Positions 18,003-28,300 of a stretch of 64,000 bases of DNA are shown here, piece by piece. Source of the DNA: CAYNJG01 sp964397295 (GTDB lineage: Bacteria; Planctomycetota; Planctomycetia; Pirellulales; Pirellulaceae); assembly GCA_964397295.1 (NCBI GenBank), contig CAYNJG010000003.1, forward strand, positions 1 through 64,000, read 5' to 3'. Position 1 is the first letter of the stretch, and every line of letters starts with the position of its first letter. Under the pieces are notes generated by a model that saw nothing but the letters and a program-made list of their open reading frames with translations, was not told the origin of the DNA and searched no databases. The translations under genes were made by a program, and so were the position numbers.

Positions 18003-19331
18003 CTACGCTTCCAGTAGAGTTTTGAGCTTCGCAATAACGGCAGAAGCTCCATTATCCAACGAAACATCCTCTTTGGATCCCGTTTGCAAGTCTTTGACCT
18101 GGCAAACACCCTGTTCAAATTCCTGATCTCCGACGATGAGTGCGATTCGAAATCCGCGGCGATCGGCGAATTTTAGTTGGGCCCCCAGTTTCTTAGGGTC
18201 AGGGTAAACTTCCACGCCGATACCGCCCGCTCGAAGCGATGCAGCGAGGGCCAAATAGTCGTGGAGGCGTGTTTTCTCGAAATAGGTGAGTAACACTGGC
18301 GCTGGTGCGGCTGACTTGTTGAGTAACTCCAGCTCTTCTAACGCGGCGAGCAGTCGGTCGAGTCCCAATGAGGCACCGATGCCGGGCAATTCTTGTTTGG
18401 TATAAACGCCGGCCAAATTGTCGTAGCGCCCGCCCGAACAGACGCTGCCGATGCCCGGCAATTGATCCAATGTCGTTTCCACAATTGCGCCAGTGTAATA
18501 GTCGAGTCCACGAGCGATCGATACATCGATTTGTAACCGGTCCTCCGGCAAGCCACCTGCTTCAACTCCTGCGACAATTTCGCGAAGTCGCTGCACGCCC
18601 GCTTCGCCTCGCTCGTTGCCCGCGATTAACTCTGAGGCAGATTTGATTATTTCCAAAGCGCTTCCCGTGAAGTCTGCAATTTTCAGAATCTCGTTGGCCT
18701 GTTCCGTCGTGGTTACTTTGTTGTTGACCATTTCCGCAACGACCTTCTCACGCCCGATCTTGTCAAGCTTGTCGAGAGATCGGAGCACGTCCGCTGATTT
18801 TTCCAATAGCGAGTGCTTCTCAAGCAATCCGTTCAATACCTGTCGATGATTGAGCCGCATTGTGAAAGCGGAGATTCCGATGGCTTCCATCAGTTGGTTG
18901 ATGACCAATAGCATTTCGATGTCGGAAGCGACTGACGTTGTGCCGATCGTATCGAAATCGCATTGCATGAATTCTCGGTAGCGACCGCGATGCGTGTTCT
19001 CTCCTCGCCAAACCTTTGCGATGTGGTATCGCTTGAATGGCATGCCCAAGTCGTTGGTGTGCTGAGCGACAAAACGGGCGAGCGGCACGGTCAAGTCGAA
19101 ACGCATGCCAACGTGGCGATCACCGTTGTCTTTGAACTGGTACATTAGCCGGTCACTCTCTTCGCCACCCTTTCCGTTTAGGATTTCGAAGAGTTCCAGT
19201 ACCGGTGTATCAATCGGCGCAAAGCCGAAGCTGCGATACACGCGGCGGGCGGTGTCGATGATTTCCTCACGTGGCATCATATTCGCGGGAAGGAAATCGC
19301 GAAAACCTTTCAGAGTTCGAGGCGTAATCAT
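18003..19331 (-). CDS. hisS: Histidyl-tRNA synthetase
   Basis: A 442-residue class II aminoacyl-tRNA synthetase that charges tRNA-His with histidine. Seen motifs: the N-terminal TLKGFRDFLP, motif 2 region with RFDLTVPLARFVA and RGRYREFMQCDFD, the histidine-specific signature GLDYYTG around 280-286, and motif 3 GLDRLLAAL. The C-terminal anticodon-binding domain runs from about 340 to the end. Length and order are normal for bacterial HisRS. The start ATG at 19329-19331 gives the usual N-terminus. It lies 51 bases downstream of the YkgJ-type gene on the same strand; the window also contains the CCA-adding enzyme but far away. Confidence 0.97.
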   Translation of the reverse strand: MITPRTLKGFRDFLPANMMPREEIIDTARRVYRSFGFAPIDTPVLELFEILNGKGGEESDRLMYQFKDNGDRHVGMRFDLTVPLARFVAQHTNDLGMPFKRYHIAKVWRGENTHRGRYREFMQCDFDTIGTTSVASDIEMLLVINQLMEAIGISAFTMRLNHRQVLNGLLEKHSLLEKSADVLRSLDKLDKIGREKVVAEMVNNKVTTTEQANEILKIADFTGSALEIIKSASELIAGNERGEAGVQRLREIVAGVEAGGLPEDRLQIDVSIARGLDYYTGAIVETTLDQLPGIGSVCSGGRYDNLAGVYTKQELPGIGASLGLDRLLAALEELELLNKSAAPAPVLLTYFEKTRLHDYLALAASLRAGGIGVEVYPDPKKLGAQLKFADRRGFRIALIVGDQEFEQGVCQVKDLQTGSKEDVSLDNGASAVIAKLKTLLEA

Positions 19332-19382
19332 GAGTGACTCGACGTGACCTGTGTTGATTGAATGAGTTGCCGCTGAAAGTGC

Positions 19383-19829
19383 TTACTGCAAGACGGGTAG
19401 CAACGCGGGCTTGCGAGTACGCAACGTGTGCCCTTTACGAGGTGGCAGGATAGCTTCCGCGTATTCGTAGATTTGTTCTGCGGTTTCGAAGTAGTGGTCG
19501 TAAGTCCAGTCGTCTTCGTATTCGCAATTGTTCGTCGAGTATTCTCGACAGATATCCGGACGCGTTTCGTAGATTCCGCAACGATTGTCCGATTGCAGGT
19601 GTTTGCACTCTGTGTGGACCATCAGATACCAATCGCCCTCGTCGATAAAAATCGAAGCTCGATCGTGAACCATGTACCAGCGGATGTATTCGAAATCTTC
19701 CCATGTTTCTGGTGTGTCTATCGACAACGCGAAATAGCGGCAGCATTTCGCGCTGCAATAGTCACAAAGATTCCCGTTCGCTGGGACATCTTCGCGAGAT
19801 AGTTTTTTGGTGATTTCGACGATCGGCAT
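19383..19829 (-). CDS. YkgJ-family cysteine cluster protein
   Basis: A 148-residue protein with the Zn/Fe-binding cysteine pattern of the YkgJ/UPF0153 family: CDYCSAKCC near residues 23-31, then TECKHL, RCGIYETRPDICREY. The role in cells is not established; a metal-chelating or metal-cluster enzyme role is usually assumed. The start is uncertain: ATG at 19827-19829 gives MPIVEITKKLSRED, and a TTG 16 codons upstream (19877) is also open. I prefer the ATG because the extra N-terminus adds no conserved residue. It precedes hisS by 51 bases, and faces the purU-like gene back to back. Confidence 0.8.
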   Translation of the reverse strand: MPIVEITKKLSREDVPANGNLCDYCSAKCCRYFALSIDTPETWEDFEYIRWYMVHDRASIFIDEGDWYLMVHTECKHLQSDNRCGIYETRPDICREYSTNNCEYEDDWTYDHYFETAEQIYEYAEAILPPRKGHTLRTRKPALLPVLQ

Positions 19830-20016
19830 ATTTATGTTGGCGGCATCTGATTCCAAGCATTGTTCGAAGTCGGACAACGTATCAAAACCACTGCCATGTG
19901 GCCATATCCAGTCGGCTTTCCACTCTTGTTGATGTCGGTTTGGACCGATAAGTTCCCAATAGAATTGTCACAGATCAGTCAATCATCGCAGCTACCCCGG
20001 CGAGAAAGACCCAGAG

Positions 20017-20871
20017 ATGCAAGTAGTTATCACAGCCGTTGGGCCCGACAACACAGGATTGGCAGACCCCATCATCCACTACGTTACGGGTGAGCAAGCC
20101 AACATTGGCGAAATCCAAATGTACAACCACGACGAAGAAGCTGTCTTTGCCATGCTGCTTCGTATCGAGTTAGACGCGGATCGCTTTCCGCGGGTTCGGG
20201 ATGGACTTACGGAAATTGGTCAACTGAAGGGCTTGGCGGTTCGGGTCTGGTCGCCGGATGAGCGTAAGGACCGCCCGCGACTTGCGATTTGCACAACGTA
20301 TCGACCCGAGCCGGCACTCGCGCTGCTGCGAGCGATCCGTGATAAGCATGTCAAAGCCGAACCGGCAGTGATGATTGGCAACAGAAATGCTTGTCGCGGA
20401 ATTGCGGAGCAATTTGATGTTCCTTGGGAGTCGATCGGTGATGGATCGGGAAATCCTAATGAGGATCAAATGGTTACGCTTCTGGACAAGTACGAAGTCG
20501 ATTATGTGGTGCTTGCTCGGTACATGCGAGTTTTGCCAGCGAGTACGTGTTGGAAATACGCCGGAGGAAGAATCATCAACTTGCATCACGGCTTGCTGCC
20601 GGGTTTTCCGGGAATGCGGCCGTATCACGACGCGTATGCGGCCAGAATGTTAACGTTCGGAGCCACGTGTCATTTTATTGTGCCGGAATTGGACGCGGGC
20701 AATCAGACGATTCATCAAGAAACAATTGCTGTTTCGCCGGGTACGAAACTCGAAGAGATCATTCGTCGCGGACAGGAAGACAACGAGCCACGATGCTTGG
20801 TCGAAGGCGTACGACGTGTCGTGAACCAAGAAGTCCGGCTGCATTTTCACCGCGTGATTGCGAACGGCTAG
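20017..20871 (+). CDS. purU: Formyltetrahydrofolate deformylase
   Basis: A 284-residue protein with an N-terminal ACT domain (about 1-75) and a formyltransferase-fold catalytic domain (about 88-284). The catalytic Asn-His-Asp set is seen in INLHHGLLPGF and in ELDAGN. The enzyme hydrolyses 10-formyl-THF to THF and formate, balancing one-carbon and purine synthesis. Usual PurU has a DxGPIIxQ motif where this one reads DAGNQTIHQ, a small departure; related formyltransferases are therefore possible but the ACT plus Formyl_trans order is specific to PurU. The start ATG at 20017 has a weak GAGAAAG. An intrinsic terminator follows 65 bases after the stop. Confidence 0.85.
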   Translation: MQVVITAVGPDNTGLADPIIHYVTGEQANIGEIQMYNHDEEAVFAMLLRIELDADRFPRVRDGLTEIGQLKGLAVRVWSPDERKDRPRLAICTTYRPEPALALLRAIRDKHVKAEPAVMIGNRNACRGIAEQFDVPWESIGDGSGNPNEDQMVTLLDKYEVDYVVLARYMRVLPASTCWKYAGGRIINLHHGLLPGFPGMRPYHDAYAARMLTFGATCHFIVPELDAGNQTIHQETIAVSPGTKLEEIIRRGQEDNEPRCLVEGVRRVVNQEVRLHFHRVIANG

Positions 20872-20936
20872 TCGCCCAGCGAATCATGGTTTGGCGATAC
20901 GTCGCAGGACTTGCTTCCATTCCATTTGGAAAAAAG

Positions 20937-20966
20937 AAAAGCCTTGGTGGCTGACCAAGGCTTTTT
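20937..20966 (+). terminator. Intrinsic terminator after the purU-like gene
   Basis: Stem GCCTTGG (20941-20947) and CCAAGGC (20955-20961), extended by four flanking A-T pairs, has a 7-base loop and a TTTTT tract (20962-20966). It lies 65 bases after the stop codon. Confidence 0.9.
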
Positions 20967-21304
20967 GGGGAAGGGATCTGTTTTTTGAGACGACGACCAA
21001 GAAGCTCAGTCAGATCGGAATCGCAGCAACCGCTCCATGGATATTCTTGGGCAGGCCGGGGAGACCTGCTTGGCTCTTCTCTGTTCCGGAGAACTTGAGT
21101 GAATACCTGGATGAAGCGGCGCTAGCGACTCGGAGGGCTTGTGTGCAAAGCCTGGTATGCCTGGATGGATTTAAAGATTGCGTTGGAGGAGGGATACGCG
21201 ATCAATGAATTCAACTGGCTTACGCAAGCTTTACGGAAGGAAGCTCGTCGAATGAAAGTAATCGCAAGCGGACGAGGGAACGAACGCTCGCACAATTCAT
21301 CGCT
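20967..21304. other. Intergenic stretch, no gene seen
   Basis: No open frame here has protein-like composition, and the frame that crosses the upstream terminator is not credible. One short stem (GCAGG/CCTGC, near 21053-21071) is present, but it has no U-tract. Nothing else is supported. Confidence 0.5.
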
Positions 21305-21745
21305 CTAGTTGAGCATGCCGAATTTCTTCATCTTGTTGTAAAGCGTAACGCGGCTGATACCGAGTTCGGCTGCGGTATCTTTGCGGTGATGTCGATTTCG
21401 AGTTAGTGTCGACTCGATAATCTTTTGCTCGAGCAAGTCCACACGATCGGCCAGCGTTTTGGGCATTGGCTTCTCTTCTGGAGCTGTACTGACGATGTTC
21501 TCGATCAGTTTATCAACGTCACCAGAACCACCATTGTGGCTGCCACCGTTCATGCCAAGTGGCAAAACAGCTCCGGAAACGTGATGCTCAAGGTTTCGAT
21601 GTACTTCGATAGCCGATTGGCATAGGACGATGTCAAAGACATCTCCAAATCGACGTCGTACTTCGTCAATTTGATGAGGGTTGCCACCTAGGACAAACAG
21701 TTTTTGCTTAATCATGGTACTTTCACTCGCTGCTGGCAAAATCAT
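21305..21745 (-). CDS. Fis-type DNA-binding protein with degenerate receiver-like domain
   Basis: A 146-residue regulator. The C-terminal 45 residues (LEQKIIESTLTRNRHH... AAELGISRVTLYNKMKKFGM) match the Fis/NtrC-type helix-turn-helix. The N-terminus (KQKLFVLGGNPHQIDEVRRRF) looks like the first strand and helix of a receiver domain, but the fold is truncated and I see no phospho-acceptor Asp, so it should not be a classical two-component regulator. The start is either ATG 21745 (as given) or ATG 21715, and neither has a good SD. A 446-base, hairpin-rich upstream region may hold its leader and regulatory sites. Targets are unknown. Confidence 0.75.
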   Translation of the reverse strand: MILPAASESTMIKQKLFVLGGNPHQIDEVRRRFGDVFDIVLCQSAIEVHRNLEHHVSGAVLPLGMNGGSHNGGSGDVDKLIENIVSTAPEEKPMPKTLADRVDLLEQKIIESTLTRNRHHRKDTAAELGISRVTLYNKMKKFGMLN

Positions 21746-22191
21746 GTTGCTTCATTCGTCGATGCAAGGGAGGGTGCGAGCACCCAGGGATAAGGAACTG
21801 GAAGGAGGATGTTTAATTCCTCTCTCCATGGGTTTCAGACTAGTTAGCCCTATGGTTGCAACAAGCAAACTAAGGCGTGAATCGTCCGTTAACAGAATGA
21901 CCCGTTCCGACTGGGCAGGTGGTAACGACTGTAGGTCGTAACCCGGCCGAAAAGGTTCATCAAATGAGGCAACCCTGCCAGGTGATGTTCACTTATTCTA
22001 ACCAAATTCGCGGTTTGTCAAAAACTTTGGTAGCCGACTTCCACATTTTTTGGGTGGATAAGCCGACTGTTTGCCTGTTCAGTTTGCAAGATTACTGAAT
22101 CAGAGAGGAAGATTTTAGATCTCGCCACTAACCGCCCGCGTACGTGGCTGTCGCGTTCGCCGTTTGTGACTGAGCTGGTTAAGAGAAAACG
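21746..22191 (-). promoter_or_regulatory. Hairpin-rich upstream region or leader of the Fis-type gene
   Basis: No coding frame is supported. On either strand this stretch folds into several local stems: GGGTGC/GCACCC around 21772-21785, GAGGA/TCCTC around 21804-21821, and GGTAACGAC/GTCGTAACC at 21921-21943 with one mismatch. Such density, directly ahead of a regulator gene, suggests a structured 5' leader or a small RNA. No named riboswitch motif was recognised. Confidence 0.35.
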
Positions 22192-23247
22192 TTAGCTACG
22201 TTCTTTGATGATGCGCGTTGCTTCATCGAGTGCTTTGTATTTGGTCTCGTCGTTGCTCTTCAAAATGTTCGCGTCGGTGATTTTCTGAACGGCTTGTACA
22301 ATGCTCTCGTCAGGCTTCGCTTCTTTGTTAGCCGTGTACAACGCGACGACACCAAGTAAGCCGTTCTTGATGATGAGATTGCGTTTCCATTCGCGCAACG
22401 TTGATGCAGATTCGTCATCGGATTCGTATTTGATCGCTTCGTCGTTTTCGATCTGAAGCATTTCGCAAAGCCTCTCAACCGCCCGCGTGTCGCCGTTGCG
22501 GGCTAGTCCGGTTGCAGCGTTGTATCGCGCGTCCGGGTATGCATCGCCTAACATCAAGTTCAGCGTATTGCAGGCTTCGTCGCCGCCGATGATTCCCAAT
22601 GCATACGCCGTAACAACTCGGATTTCGCCGTAGCGCAATTGTTCATCACGTGTTGGCGACGCAGCACGTTCCATCGCAGGTTCTCGTAGTGCTGCGACAA
22701 GTTCAGCTCTTGACTCATCCAGCTGTGGGCCAAGTTTGCTAGACAGCACAGCGATACCTTCGACGGCGGCGCGGCGGAGTTTGAAGTCTTCCGTCTTCAC
22801 TGCGGTGATCAAAGCGTTCAATCCGTTGTCGATTTCGAACTCACCCAAAGCGTGACATAAATAGGTAGCTAGTTTATGTCGTTCTGGACTAACGCTTAGA
22901 TTGGGATCTTCGATTAGCATGACCATGGTCTCTGCCAGGTTATCGGCAAGTTCACCATCCTTGCGAAGTTCTTTCTCACGAACATCTCGCAACAGGTTTG
23001 CCAAACTGTGCGCGTCTTGCCAACTTCCTTTATTTAGTTGACGTAGGTTCTCGGAGAGTTGTTTCGGATTCGTACCCGATTGAGCCAGCCAACCGAACAT
23101 GATCCAAACGCCAACAATGATCGAAACAATGATCATTGGTACGAAAAACAGCTGCATCAAAAAGCCGGTCGTGGGCGGTTTGACGGGTGGCAGCTGTTGA
23201 TCGGTCCAATCCGTATTTTGAGTTGGAGGTGTATTGTCTGCGGTCAT
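22192..23247 (-). CDS. Membrane-anchored HEAT-repeat protein
   Basis: A 351-residue protein with a proline-rich cytoplasmic N-terminus (about 1-27), one membrane helix (about 28-52, LMQLFFVPMIIVSIIVGVWIM) and an alpha-helical region with HEAT/PBS-lyase-type repeats (about 125-290, e.g. ALITAVKTEDFKLRRAAVEGIAVL and AATGLARNGDTRAVERLCEML). HEAT arrays act as protein-binding scaffolds; the partner is unknown. Start ATG at 23245-23247. It is transcribed away from the lipoate-ligase gene, with about 100 bases between the two starts for divergent promoters. Confidence 0.8.
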   Translation of the reverse strand: MTADNTPPTQNTDWTDQQLPPVKPPTTGFLMQLFFVPMIIVSIIVGVWIMFGWLAQSGTNPKQLSENLRQLNKGSWQDAHSLANLLRDVREKELRKDGELADNLAETMVMLIEDPNLSVSPERHKLATYLCHALGEFEIDNGLNALITAVKTEDFKLRRAAVEGIAVLSSKLGPQLDESRAELVAALREPAMERAASPTRDEQLRYGEIRVVTAYALGIIGGDEACNTLNLMLGDAYPDARYNAATGLARNGDTRAVERLCEMLQIENDEAIKYESDDESASTLREWKRNLIIKNGLLGVVALYTANKEAKPDESIVQAVQKITDANILKSNDETKYKALDEATRIIKERS

Positions 23248-23351
23248 GATTGCCGAGGGATGCTGGAGTGAACGGTAACGGATCTGCTACTTTACCGAAA
23301 ACGCCCTGCACTACGTAACCACCGGTCGAGTAAACACGCTAAAGTCGCAAT

Positions 23352-24074
23352 ATGCACTACTTGGACGTTACTGTTGGCAGCTTTGCCCAAAACCTCGCAT
23401 TGGATGAGGCCCTTCTAAACAATGCCGATGAGAATCCGAATTCGGCCAGAGAGCTGCTTCGGTTTTGGGAATCACAGCAGTTCGCCGTGGTGGTCGGAAG
23501 AGGCACGAACGTTGACAAGGAAATTGACGTTTCGGCCTGCGAACGAGATTCGGTGCCCATCTATCGACGGTGTAGCGGCGGCACGTCGGTCGTCGCGGGA
23601 CCCGGCTGTTTGATGTATGGAGTTTTGATCGGCTATGAAGATAAACCCGAATTGCGATCAGTCGATGCGGCGCATCGGTACGTGATGCACCGAATGCGAG
23701 ACGCACTGTGTACTTTGGCGCCGGAGGTTAAGTTTCGCGGTTCGTGTGATCTAGCGATAGACGAACTGAAATTCTCGGGCAACGCGCTACGATGCAAACG
23801 GAACTTCTTTCTCTATCACGGCACGGTGCTCTATGATTTTCCGCTTGAACGAATTTCGAAGTACTTGCTTACTCCCCCGCGCCAGCCTGACTACCGTGAG
23901 GGAAGAAGTCATCAAGATTTCGTGAGAAACTTTCCATCTGATTCTGCTTCCATTCAATCCGCGATTCGCAAAACGTGGTCGGCGCGAGAAGTGCAAACAG
24001 TTGGGCCTCTCAAAGCGATAGACGCTTTGGTCGATCAACGTTATTCGAAGCCATCTTGGAACCGTAACCGCTAG
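23352..24074 (+). CDS. Lipoate-protein ligase A family protein
   Basis: A 240-residue member of the biotin/lipoate ligase (BPL/LPL) superfamily, which attaches lipoate or octanoate to the E2 and H proteins of 2-oxoacid dehydrogenases and glycine cleavage. Seen: N-terminal NLALDEALL, the substrate-loop motif RRCSGGTSVVAGPG around residues 73-86, and the catalytic lysine in DELKFSGNA around 138-146, followed by HGTVLYDF. It is shorter than E. coli LplA and lacks the C-terminal accessory domain, as in LipM/LipL-type enzymes. It could be an octanoyl transferase instead; sequence alone does not decide. Start ATG 23352. Confidence 0.88.
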   Translation: MHYLDVTVGSFAQNLALDEALLNNADENPNSARELLRFWESQQFAVVVGRGTNVDKEIDVSACERDSVPIYRRCSGGTSVVAGPGCLMYGVLIGYEDKPELRSVDAAHRYVMHRMRDALCTLAPEVKFRGSCDLAIDELKFSGNALRCKRNFFLYHGTVLYDFPLERISKYLLTPPRQPDYREGRSHQDFVRNFPSDSASIQSAIRKTWSAREVQTVGPLKAIDALVDQRYSKPSWNRNR

Positions 24075-24272
24075 CGTGCTACACGCTGTCATTGGTTGCT
24101 TGGTAATTTCGCGAAAACGGCGGGGCCCTATTCACCGCAATTGGCAAAGCCCGAAGCTTCGAGGGGTGGAGTGCGTTCGCACACCCGTGTGGTCGATGAG
24201 GATTAGGCGTAAGTGTGGCCTCATATGGGCCTCAATCGCGGTCCGATCGTCAGCCTATTGGGAGGTGCCGTT

Positions 24273-25322
24273 ATGAAGTACGGCATCATTCTACTGTTTT
24301 TACTATGCGCAACTTCGATTGCGGAGAACCCGTATGCGCAGTCCGAAAATACGCTAAAGCGAACGATACGCCTTCGTGGACTTCCCAACGATGAAGTGCC
24401 CGTGATCACGGCCCTGGCTCTGCAACCGAGCGGAAACTTGTTGGCCTCAGCGGGTGATGATCACAAAGTGCGTTTGTGGGACATCGAAAGTGGGCAATTG
24501 CAATACACGCTCACGGATCATCACGATTGGGTAACGAGTTTAGCCTTTTGCGAAGGCGGAACGATGTTGCTAACTGGTGGTCGAGATCGCCAGGTTTTGG
24601 CATGGAATGCCAGTAACGGATCGAAACCGACACGACTTGGGAAGCATGACAAGCCGATCTCATCCATCGTGGTACACGAGCCAACAAGCCAAGTTGCGGT
24701 TGTTGGCTTTCGTGCTCCGTTGAAGGTCTACGACACGAAATCGTATTCTCTAATGAATACGCTTGCCTGCCCTTGCCAAGACACACGAGCGATCGCGTTT
24801 TCGCCGTCGGCCCGGTTGCTTGCGGCGGCTGGACGAAACGGGAAGATTCGAATCTGGAATCTCGAGACAGGCGGAAAGACCGATGTCGTCGGCCATTCAC
24901 GGCGTGTTACGTCGTTGGTGTTTGCTTCTGAATATACGCTACTTTCCGCTGGAGAAGATCGCACGATTCACGTGTGGAACGCTGTCAGTGGCAAGCAACA
25001 ACAATCGCTCAGGCACGCATCGGGCAAAGTACTCGCGATCACGATGCTGGATGATGAACGCTTTGCTGCCGCCACTTCAAAAAACGAGATTCCGCTGTTC
25101 CGAATAAGCGAACAAGGTCCCTACGCCTTGCTGAAGGGTCACACTGGATCCGTCGCGGCGCTGGTTGCTCGTGACGATCACTTGGTATCGGGGAGTTTCG
25201 ACACGACAGTTCGCGTTTGGTCGGTACCGCTTGTGGATTCCAATCACGTATCAGCAAAGCGGTTCGAAACTTCGCCGTTTGGATCCGAGAGCGTTGCAAC
25301 TCGTCAACAGTACGAAAAGTAA
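24273..25322 (+). CDS. Exported WD40-repeat beta-propeller protein
   Basis: A 349-residue protein with a signal peptide (about 1-22) and seven WD40-type blades (residues about 45-330), with clear DHKVRLWD, GKIRIWNL, RTIHVWNA and TTVRVWSV strand endings. It should be secreted or periplasmic and act as a binding platform. The start is ATG 24273, preceded by GGGAGGTGCCGTT, a strong SD; the frame continues upstream but that part lacks a signal sequence. The gene for the giant repeat protein begins 18-75 bases after its stop on the same strand, so the two are likely co-transcribed and may act at the cell surface together. Confidence 0.85.
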   Translation: MKYGIILLFLLCATSIAENPYAQSENTLKRTIRLRGLPNDEVPVITALALQPSGNLLASAGDDHKVRLWDIESGQLQYTLTDHHDWVTSLAFCEGGTMLLTGGRDRQVLAWNASNGSKPTRLGKHDKPISSIVVHEPTSQVAVVGFRAPLKVYDTKSYSLMNTLACPCQDTRAIAFSPSARLLAAAGRNGKIRIWNLETGGKTDVVGHSRRVTSLVFASEYTLLSAGEDRTIHVWNAVSGKQQQSLRHASGKVLAITMLDDERFAAATSKNEIPLFRISEQGPYALLKGHTGSVAALVARDDHLVSGSFDTTVRVWSVPLVDSNHVSAKRFETSPFGSESVATRQQYEK

Positions 25323-25340
25323 TCTATTCGTCCCGCGTGG

Positions 25341-28300
25341 GTGACCAATGGAAGGATTCTTGTGCCCAATTTGAACAACAATGTTTTTGTCATGATGCGA
25401 GGTAAGCGAACCGGCCGAGGTCGTTTGTTTCGTTTCGATAAATGCCATGCAAAGAGCCAGGGCAAGCTCCAGGCGAAGCATCGCACGCACAACGTCCGCG
25501 CCGTTGCATCGCACGCTGCGGAATCGCTCGAGCATCGCATGATGTTGACTGCCGATCCGATTCAATTTGGTGCGGTATACACGGAACAGGATTCTGGCTC
25601 GGACAACACTCCGGATACGATCGAAATCTCTTTCGTCGGCGGAGCGGAAAACACGCAGCTCACGCAAGTCATCATTGATGGCGACAAAATCCTTTCCGGT
25701 CTTGGGCCAGGCCTGGGTTTCGGCGATATGATTTTTGATACGGAGAGTACTGGCCTTGGCATCGACTTGCCATTCCCCGAGTCGTTTGCTCAAAAAGTTG
25801 GTGAGTTTGATGCGACGATTTCTGTGGAAGACGGAAGTTCGCTGTTGACGATCGATCTCAATGGCTTCGACGCTGGAGAGATACTGTTGCTGTCGGTCGA
25901 CGTCGATGAGGTGCAGGGTTTTGATCCAGATGAAACTGACCTAGTGCTGATCAACGAAGAACTCGACCCGATTGCGTCGGGTGCCGAGTTTCAAGGTTCG
26001 CAACTCACGGCCCATTTCACTTCACCGCACTTTCATGACGTGAGCGGAACTGCCGAATTTCGCAATCGCTATGACGAAAATCTCGACGCGACTGAACTCA
26101 CGTTGCCACGCGACGATGAAGGCGAAAACCGTGATCGAACGGCCGGTGCAGTCGGTGAGGTGCAACAAGAGCCGTTGCCAATTTCGATCTCGGGTACGGT
26201 ATATGAAGATGAAAACGCGAACCTCAATCAAGAAGCAGGAGATCTCGGCCTCGCAAACGTCGAACTACGTTTGTACGTCGAGCAAGATGGCCAGTTTGTA
26301 TTCACCGGGCATACGACTCTGACGGACGAAAATGGCGAATATCGTTTCGACGAGTCGCTAGATCTATCACCTGGCACCTATCAGATTCAAGAAACGCAAC
26401 CGGAAAACTTCTTCAGCGTTGGCGCCGAAGTTGGTTTGGTGGACGGTGTCGCGACGGGAAGCGTGCAAGACGCCGATGTGCTGACTGCGATCAACATTTC
26501 CAATGGCGGTACGCGTGCGACGGAATACAACTTCGCCGAAGCGCGTCCGGCTTCGATTCAAGGTCGAGTGCACTTGTCTTCGCCCGACGGTGATTGTTGG
26601 GATGACAGTGTCGTGCACGAACCAGTCGCTGGCGTGACGATCCAACTGCTAGATGCGAACGATGAACTGATTGCCGAAACGCGGACGGATGCAGATGGTC
26701 GCTACGAGTTTTTGAATTTGCGACCTGGTCAGTATTCGTTGATAGAAATAACGCCGGAGAGTTTGATTTCGGGTGGATCACGGGCAGGCACCGTTGACGG
26801 AGAAACCGAGGGTAGTGCTGACGAGAATACGATTCAAGAAATCAGTCTTTCGTCCGGCGACGAAGGCGTCGAGTTTGAGTTTTGCGAGCATGAGCCAGCC
26901 GAACTCCGCGGATCGGTCTACCACGACCGCGACAACGATGGCTTGCGCGAAGTGGGCGAAGAAGGAATCGCCAACGTGATTTTGAGTCTGCTCGACGAAG
27001 TGGGCGAAATCGTCGATTCGGTGGAAACCGACGCAGACGGTCGTTATGAGTTCGTAGGTGTTCGCGCCGGCAACTATCGCGTCATCGAGATGCACCCAAG
27101 CGGTTGGCTCGACGGAAGAGATCGCGCCGGCACGGCGAACGGTCGCAGCACGGGACGCGCCATCAATCCCGGCGACGAGATCGAAGCAATTAGTTTGCTG
27201 TGGGGCGATCGTGGTGTTGACTATGACTTTGGTGAGATTATGCCGGCTTCGATTGGCGGAACTGTTCATCTTTCGACACCCGATGGTGATTGCTGGGACG
27301 TTGATGAATCGCTTCTCGAACCAGTGGCCGGCGCCGTTGTGCAACTCTTCGACGCAACCGGCCAAGTTCTTGCCGAAACGGTGACTGACGAGAACGGAGA
27401 TTATTTCTTCGACGATTTGGTACCAGGGGAATATTCGATTCGACAGATTACGCCGGATGGATTGGTCGATGGCGGATCGCAGGCCGGTAACATCGACGGC
27501 GAAACTCGCGGCCAAGTTGATGCGTTGGGCGACATTCAAAGCATTCGTTTGAACTCAGGCGAAGCTGGCACAGACTTCGACTTTTGCGAACACAAACCAG
27601 CCACGATTTCCGGTTTCGTTTACGAAGACGCAAACAACGACGGCGTGCGCGATCCAGGTGAAGTGCCCATCGAGGGTGTCATCATTCAGTTGTTCGACGA
27701 AGACGGAAACTTGATCGCCGAAACAACGACCGATGCGAATGGCATGTATGCGTTCGAAGGCCTTGAGCCTGGTAACTATTCTTTGCGACAGATTCAACCA
27801 GAAGACTACATCGATGGCATCGACACTGCGGGAACCGTTGACGGCGAACGTCGTGGCGAAGCATTGAATCCGGGCGATGAGATCGTCAGTATCGATTTGG
27901 GTTGGGGGGAAACGGGCGAGGAATTCAACTTTGCCGAATTGTTGCCAGCCTCGATCTCGGGATTCGTGCATTCCAGCGTCACTGATGATTGTTGGAACGA
28001 TCCAAACGCTGAGCCGTTGTCTGGCGTGCGTATCACGTTGTTGGATGAAGCTGGCGACATTGTCGCCGAGACGCTTACTGACGCAGATGGTCAGTACTCA
28101 TTCGGAGACTTGGCTCCCAGCAATTACAGTCTCGTTCAAGAGCAGCCTGACACGCATTTTGATGGCCAGCATCGTGCGGAAGGTGGCGGCGACACGTCGC
28201 AACCGAATCTTGTGACGAACATCGACTTGTCGTCGGGCGCACTGGCAACGGGCTACGATTTTTGCGAACTTCCACCGTCGCAGATTTCTGGATTTGTCTT

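Noticed and set aside
21045..21075. Sequence resembling a cobalamin riboswitch B12 box (GGGGAGACCTGC)
   Set aside because: The match needs two extra bases, no other riboswitch element was seen, and no gene follows in the right orientation.
26778..27539. Long antisense open frame across the SdrD-like repeats
   Set aside because: Repetitive codon use in the sense strand leaves the opposite frame open by chance.
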